This document shows positions 40,686 to 44,267 of a DNA stretch of 44,267 nucleotides, one piece after another. This DNA comes from Globomyces pollinis-pini (Eukaryota > Chytridiomycota > Chytridiomycetes > Rhizophydiales > Globomycetaceae): assembly GCA_025399215.1 (NCBI GenBank), contig MU621226.1, positions 934-45,200 on the forward strand, given 5' to 3'. Below the pieces are notes generated by a model. It ran no database searches. It was given only the letters and a program-made list of their open reading frames with translations, and had not been told where the DNA came from. A program made the position numbers and the translations under genes. Numbering within the stretch: the stretch's first letter is position 1; every line of letters starts with the position of its first letter.

Positions 40686-40955
40686 CACAGACACAGTGTC
40701 AGCGGATACAGTGTCATGACACAGTATCAGCCGTGTCAGAGAATTCTTGATACATAAGTGTCAGGGTTAGCCTAACCCTAGCCTTAGCCCTGCCCTCTCT
40801 CAACCCTAACACTAAATTATGTTTTTTAACTCTCGAGTAAAGATGAAATTGGAAGAATATTGAGTGTTATTCTTGTGTCCCCATGTACCCAGGTACATGT
40901 GTCAGATGTGTCTGACACAGTGTAAGATGTATCAGGAATTCCTGACACTGTGTCA
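40681..40955. repeat. Cluster of palindromic GTGTCA/TGACAC motifs
   Basis: Begins just before the stop codon of the CRN-like gene. The hexamer GTGTCA or its complement occurs about ten times in 275 bp, including the perfect 12-bp palindrome GTGTCATGACAC (40711-40722). Two near-palindromic blocks built around GAATTC-like cores (40733-40753 and 40929-40948) mirror each other, and CATGTACC/GGTACATG (about 40882-40900) forms another short hairpin. Confidence 0.75.
40764..40814. repeat. Degenerate telomere-like CCCTAA tract
   Basis: GGGTTAGCCTAACCCTAGCC followed by CTTAGCCCTG and CAACCCTAACAC: imperfect copies of the TTAGGG/CCCTAA repeat used by most filamentous and early fungi, in an interstitial position between the two mirrored palindromic blocks. 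Confidence 0.5.
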
Positions 40956-41474
40956 TGGACTTCATTACAGTTCTCCTGATAAAGAAAAGAAATTGTAGTA
41001 TAATGAATAAACAGTCTCAATCTCTTTTTAGTTTTTATTGAAGGACTTTGTTTAATCAAGTCTGAGTCTGGCACTGAAAGCGACCTGTTATTTCAGGCAA
41101 TAAGATTTGATTAGATTTTAAAAGCCAAAATCAGATTCTAATTAGAAACTAAATGCCAGAATTTTCCATCTTGGATGAATTTACCGTACAATTTGTTAGA
41201 GGAAACATCTTCAACTTTTGACTGACTTTAGCAGAGAATCCCGCCTAGAAACTTCAGACAGCCGCGCAGTTTTCATTGGTTAACTTTCTCAGACAATTCA
41301 GTGACTTTTGAATCAATTTAGTAGTAAATTCGGTTAAAAATCTGGTTTCATCCGATCGTTTACATTTAAAGCATAAAGTATGAATCAGGCACAGAGAATT
41401 TCTGTTAATTCAAACTTAAATGTTATCTACTATAATACTCTAACGGTTTTGACCTGAGTATCATTCAGTGCCTT
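40956..41474. other. Non-coding stretch; nothing recognised
   Basis: Lies between the palindrome cluster and the copia relic. No open frame of interest, LTR, primer-binding site or tRNA could be recognised. It may hold decayed upstream parts of the retrotransposon, but no protein similarity survives by eye. Confidence 0.4.
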
Positions 41475-42976
41475 ATCTATATGTGGAAAGGGATTTAAGC
41501 AAATTCTTGGAAAAGATTATTTCGAAGTTTTTGCTCCAGTAGCAACCTATGATTCTATTAGATTGTTTGTTTTACTAATGGTTGCTATGGACTATGAAAT
41601 TGACACTTTTTGATATCAATACTGCCTTTCTATTGGCTCCACTTACAGAAGAAGTTTACATCAATATTCCTGATGGATATCCAAACGCAACTCAAAACAA
41701 AGGAAAAGTTCTTCGGTTGCTTAAAAGTCTATATGGCTTGAAACAAGCACCATATCTTTGGAATAAAGAACTGGATCAATACTTGAAATCTGTTGGTTTT
41801 CAAAATACAGAATCTGAACCATGCATATATGTGGGACGATTTGGACTCAATGGAGATACAGTCATATATTTACTTGTTTATGTAGACGATGTTATGATTG
41901 CTGCAAAAAATTAGATTAATTATAGATCATATGTTTAGAAGTTATCTTTTATTAAGTTAAGAAAATCTATTCTATATTACGTGTCTTAGTGACACGTAAA
42001 CAATGATGAATCACTCACAGTAACAACAACATCAATAATATGAAACAGAAGATACATGCGAAGTTTCCATTAAAAGATAAAGGTCCGATCAGTATTTTTC
42101 TGAATATGCAATTTATTAGAAATCGAGAAGAACGGACTATAATCATTCATCAAATGCTCAAAATTGATCTATTATTGAACGATGCTCGACTTACAGCTGA
42201 AGAAAAACAATTAGTCTCGAAACCTGCTAAGACTCCTGCTGACCCAAATATTCAACTTACCACAGAAATGAATGCACAAACAATTGAAGAAAATAACTAT
42301 ATGGCCAATAAGAATTACAAGAGCTTCCTAGGGGCATTACTCTATATTGCCATTACTGCAAGACCTGATATAGCTCCTGCAGTCAGTGTTATAGCTCGTT
42401 TTGCTCACAGTCCAGGTGAACAACATTGGAAGGCACTGCTCAGAATTCTCAGATATCTACAAGGTACTCGTACACTTGTCTTGAAACTTTCTGGAAACTC
42501 ATTCAAGCAAGACTTAAATGATTTGGCGATAATGGCTGAAGCTGATGCTGACTGGGCTACTGACAAGGACACCAGACGATCAAGAACTGGGTATGTGATC
42601 GTTGTGCTTAATTCTTTAATTGGGTGGTCTTCGAAAATGCAACCCAGTATTTCATTAAGTTCTACTGAGGCTGAATATGTGGCTCTGGTGTCTTGCGCAA
42701 GAATTGTGATATGGATTAGATCATTGTTATCTGAATTGGGATTTTCCCAATTGCTTCCTACAATGATTCATTCAACAAGACAACAAAGCAACAATTGATA
42801 TATCATCTTCTAGAAAAGCACATCCAGCAATCAAACACATAGATATTCGTCATCACTTCATCAGAGATCGAATCCTAAATGTTAAGGACATTTCAATACG
42901 AAAACAATCCACAGCAGACATGACAGCAGATATGTTCACAAAGGCATTGGTTCCTTATTTGTTCTTGAAACACAGG
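41475..42976 (+). mobile_element. Decayed Ty1/copia retrotransposon pol fragment (RT and RNase H)
   Basis: Reverse-transcriptase motifs typical of copia elements are present: KGFKQILGKDYFEVFAPVA, FDINTAFLLAPL, LLKSLYGLKQAPYLWNKELD and the catalytic YVDD (LVYVDDVMIAA). They are followed by the RT-RNase H connection (FPLKDKGPISIFLNMQF), LGALLYIAITARPDIAPAVS, and RNase H (ADADWATDKDTRRSRTGY, SLSSTEAEYVAL, IKHIDIRHHFIRDRI, ADMFTKAL). The copy is dead: a frameshift in a T run near 41607-41613, an insertion after 41911 and a further frameshift near 42770. Gag, protease and integrase are absent, and no LTR was found on either side. Confidence 0.9.
41912..42021 (+). other. About 110-nt insertion inside the copia relic, with a hairpin
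   Basis: Coding similarity to copia stops at the codon before 41912 and resumes at about 42022 in a compatible frame. The inserted AT-rich DNA contains a 9-bp-stem hairpin (TTACGTGTC ... GACACGTAA, about 41976-41998) whose core repeats the GTGTCA/TGACAC motif of the nearby palindrome cluster. No clear terminal repeats or target duplication could be assigned. Confidence 0.55.
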
Positions 42977-43173
42977 ATCGATTTCCAGCTCTGTGTCAAT
43001 TTTGTGGGGATCTGGCATCAGCATTTCCAAATACAGCAACCGTTGAGTCAGATTTTTCAATCATTGGTTGGGAGAAGGATGACTACCGAAAATCTCTAAC
43101 AGACTTTTCCTTGGAAGGGATTCTGCATACCAAGCAGTTTATGACACTTAAAAATTTACGTTCCCAGCTCTAA
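42977..43173 (+). mobile_element. 3' fragment of a hAT-family transposase (dimerisation region)
   Basis: A 64-codon frame ending in TAA reads RFPALCQFCGDLASAFPNTA, TVESDFSIIGWEKDDYRKSL and TDFSLEGILHTKQFMTLKNL. This fits the C-terminal hATC dimerisation end of BED-finger hAT-like transposases known from oomycetes and fungi (VESDFS / LTDFSLEGILH signature; recalled, not searched). It starts exactly where copia similarity ends, in a different frame, so it is a chimeric junction. The catalytic part of the transposase is absent. Confidence 0.7.
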
Positions 43174-43202
43174 ACCTTCAATAAAGTAGTTGTTTCATTA
43201 AA

Positions 43203-43272
43203 GTCCCCTAATTCCCCTAAATAAATTTTTAAGCGTCCCCTATATAGACTATTTAGGGGATTTAAGGGATAT
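43203..43272. repeat. Imperfect palindrome with TAGGGGA-type ends
   Basis: The left arm GTCCCCTAATTCCCCTAAAT is mirrored by ATTTAGGGGATTTAAGGGAT, with about 27 bp between. TAGGGG-type termini are usual for hAT terminal inverted repeats, and the block lies 30 bp after the hAT transposase stop codon, so it could be a 3' terminal repeat or a small non-autonomous element. Confidence 0.6.
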
Positions 43273-44267
43273 CCCATAAATAGAAAGGCCTGAACATGTG
43301 TGTGAATCATGTTCAACATTTGAGTTTTTTATTGATTTCGGTTACGAGCCATACTTGATCGTAGACACTTCCAGACATTTTGCGGTGTGTTCCATGGCCG
43401 ATCGGAATCTTCTTGAACATCTGTCATGTAATTTTACCGAGACTACATATGAAGGTGGTTTTATTTTTAATCGTGAAGGTCATTTTATGTTCTCTAGGTG
43501 ATGAATTAACAGGTGGGGCTTTTCTAAACTTAATAAGACAAAGCAACAAGTTCAAGTGAAGATAATAGAGGGGATTATATTACCAAATCATATTCACAAA
43601 AGGTCTCATATATCCAAAAGGTAAAATTCTGAACCTCAAGTTATCAGAAAACGGTGCATGATTTGTTTGAAATGTAAGCCAATCTATAACAGTTGGAATT
43701 ACCTGGAGAAATTTTTGTGAGGTGCACAAATTGTGATTCGGAATATTGCTTTGGAGAACCTAAACTCCAATTAAGAGAGAGACATATAAAGTTCTGTTTT
43801 GAATTGCTATTGCCACTAAGTTCTATATAGCGAAAAAAAGTAGTAGTATATTTGTCTCGTAAAATGTGTTGTTTGTATCCGAAACAGGATTCCTACAATT
43901 TGCATTGTTCGCTTAACATGAAAATATCGTTTTAAAATGCTTGCTGGCTTAACAGCTACCTAGCGTTTTGATAAGTCTGATGAAATCATCTCGAATAACA
44001 CCAAATAGTAATGGTGAATGCTGCCTCAATAAATCTGAAGCTGGCATTTCAATAGTACAAACTCAAAGAAACTCTGATAATCTTCCCTCCATCTTTCTCT
44101 TTTTGCATTCAAATTCTCATGAATATACGCTAGCCTATTTTTCTTCGATAGTTCCAAAGCATAATGATGTATTTAATTAAAGTAATAATCTGCTGCAATG
44201 GGTTTTAAAATAACTTAAATAGGGTTAAAGGGCAAATGTATCTGTAACTGTAAATCACGAACTACTA
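43273..44267. other. Right-edge region; only weak open frames
   Basis: A 67-codon frame at 43298-43501 (MCESCSTFEFFIDFGYEPY ... FIFNREGHFMFSR) and a cysteine-rich stretch near 43650-43790 (KRCMICLK, then VRCTNCDSEYCFG in another frame) hint at a broken zinc-binding protein, possibly of transposon origin. A further frame at 43968-44180 has no recognisable motif. I could not assemble a convincing spliced gene. Confidence 0.3.

Noticed and set aside
41000..43300. Long terminal repeats flanking the copia relic
   Set aside because: No matching direct repeats, primer-binding site or polypurine tract plus TG...CA ends could be found; the element is only a pol fragment.

Overview
The window looks like an AT-rich, gene-dense fungal chromosome, most plausibly from an early-diverging lineage (Rozella-like, chytrid or another zoosporic group); this placement is an inference. 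The reasons are: a stand-alone orotate phosphoribosyltransferase, an Snm1-like RNase MRP subunit and a fungal-type Mic19; genes missing from budding yeast (hamartin/Tsc1, roadblock dynein light chain, histone hairpin-binding protein SLBP); two Crinkler-type (CRN) effector-like genes; and standard stop codons. The most striking global property is intron size. Nearly every intron I could place by protein homology and frame is 22-35 nt (most often 25-29), GT...AG, with a CTAAC/CTAAT/TTAAT-like branch point about 10 nt before the acceptor.

Layout. Positions 1-541: left-truncated pyruvate dehydrogenase E1-alpha (-). 746-3523: THO complex subunit 1 (+). 3598-4460: SLBP (-). 4583-5131: Mic19-like MICOS subunit (-). 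5295-7726: mitochondrial PPR protein (-). 7763-8510: unrecognised gene (+). 8532-11157: hamartin (-). 11324-14089: intronless 921-residue protein of an uncharacterised family carrying eight YSPTSPS-type heptads like the RNA polymerase II tail (-). 14165-15012: ribosomal protein uS5/RPS2 (-). 15126-16363: CRN-like protein with a putative PD-(D/E)XK nuclease tail (+). 16565-17484: LURP-one-related protein (-). 17675-18986: FYR-domain protein (-). 19242-19660: RNA polymerase III subunit RPC11 (-). 19949-21241: helical-bundle plus Sel1 repeat protein (+). 21393-22182: URA5 (+). 22232-25009: CDK12/Ctk1-type CTD kinase with an RS tail (+). 25168-25769: Snm1-like (+). 25808-27300: MFS transporter (-). 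27449-28681: intronless FAD oxidoreductase (-). 28912-36388: PRP8 (-). 36697-38531: Rpd3-type histone deacetylase (+). 38606-39046: roadblock dynein light chain (+).

From about 39,050 to the right edge the character changes from compact housekeeping DNA to accessory DNA: a second CRN-like gene with no clear ATG, a cluster of palindromic GTGTCA/TGACAC motifs around a degenerate telomere-like CCCTAA stretch, a decayed Ty1/copia pol fragment with frameshifts and a roughly 110-nt insertion, the 3' end of a hAT-type transposase joined directly to the copia fragment, and a palindrome with hAT-like ends.

Functionally, many genes concern mRNA biogenesis (THO, SLBP, CTD kinase, PRP8, RNase MRP, Pol III, HDAC, FYR protein) or mitochondria (PDH, Mic19, PPR), but genes are on both strands and nothing indicates operons. 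The leading candidate for something undescribed is the CTD-mimic protein, encoded in the same window as a CTD kinase. The next candidates are the abutting GT...AG|GT...AG intron units and the two CRN-like proteins.
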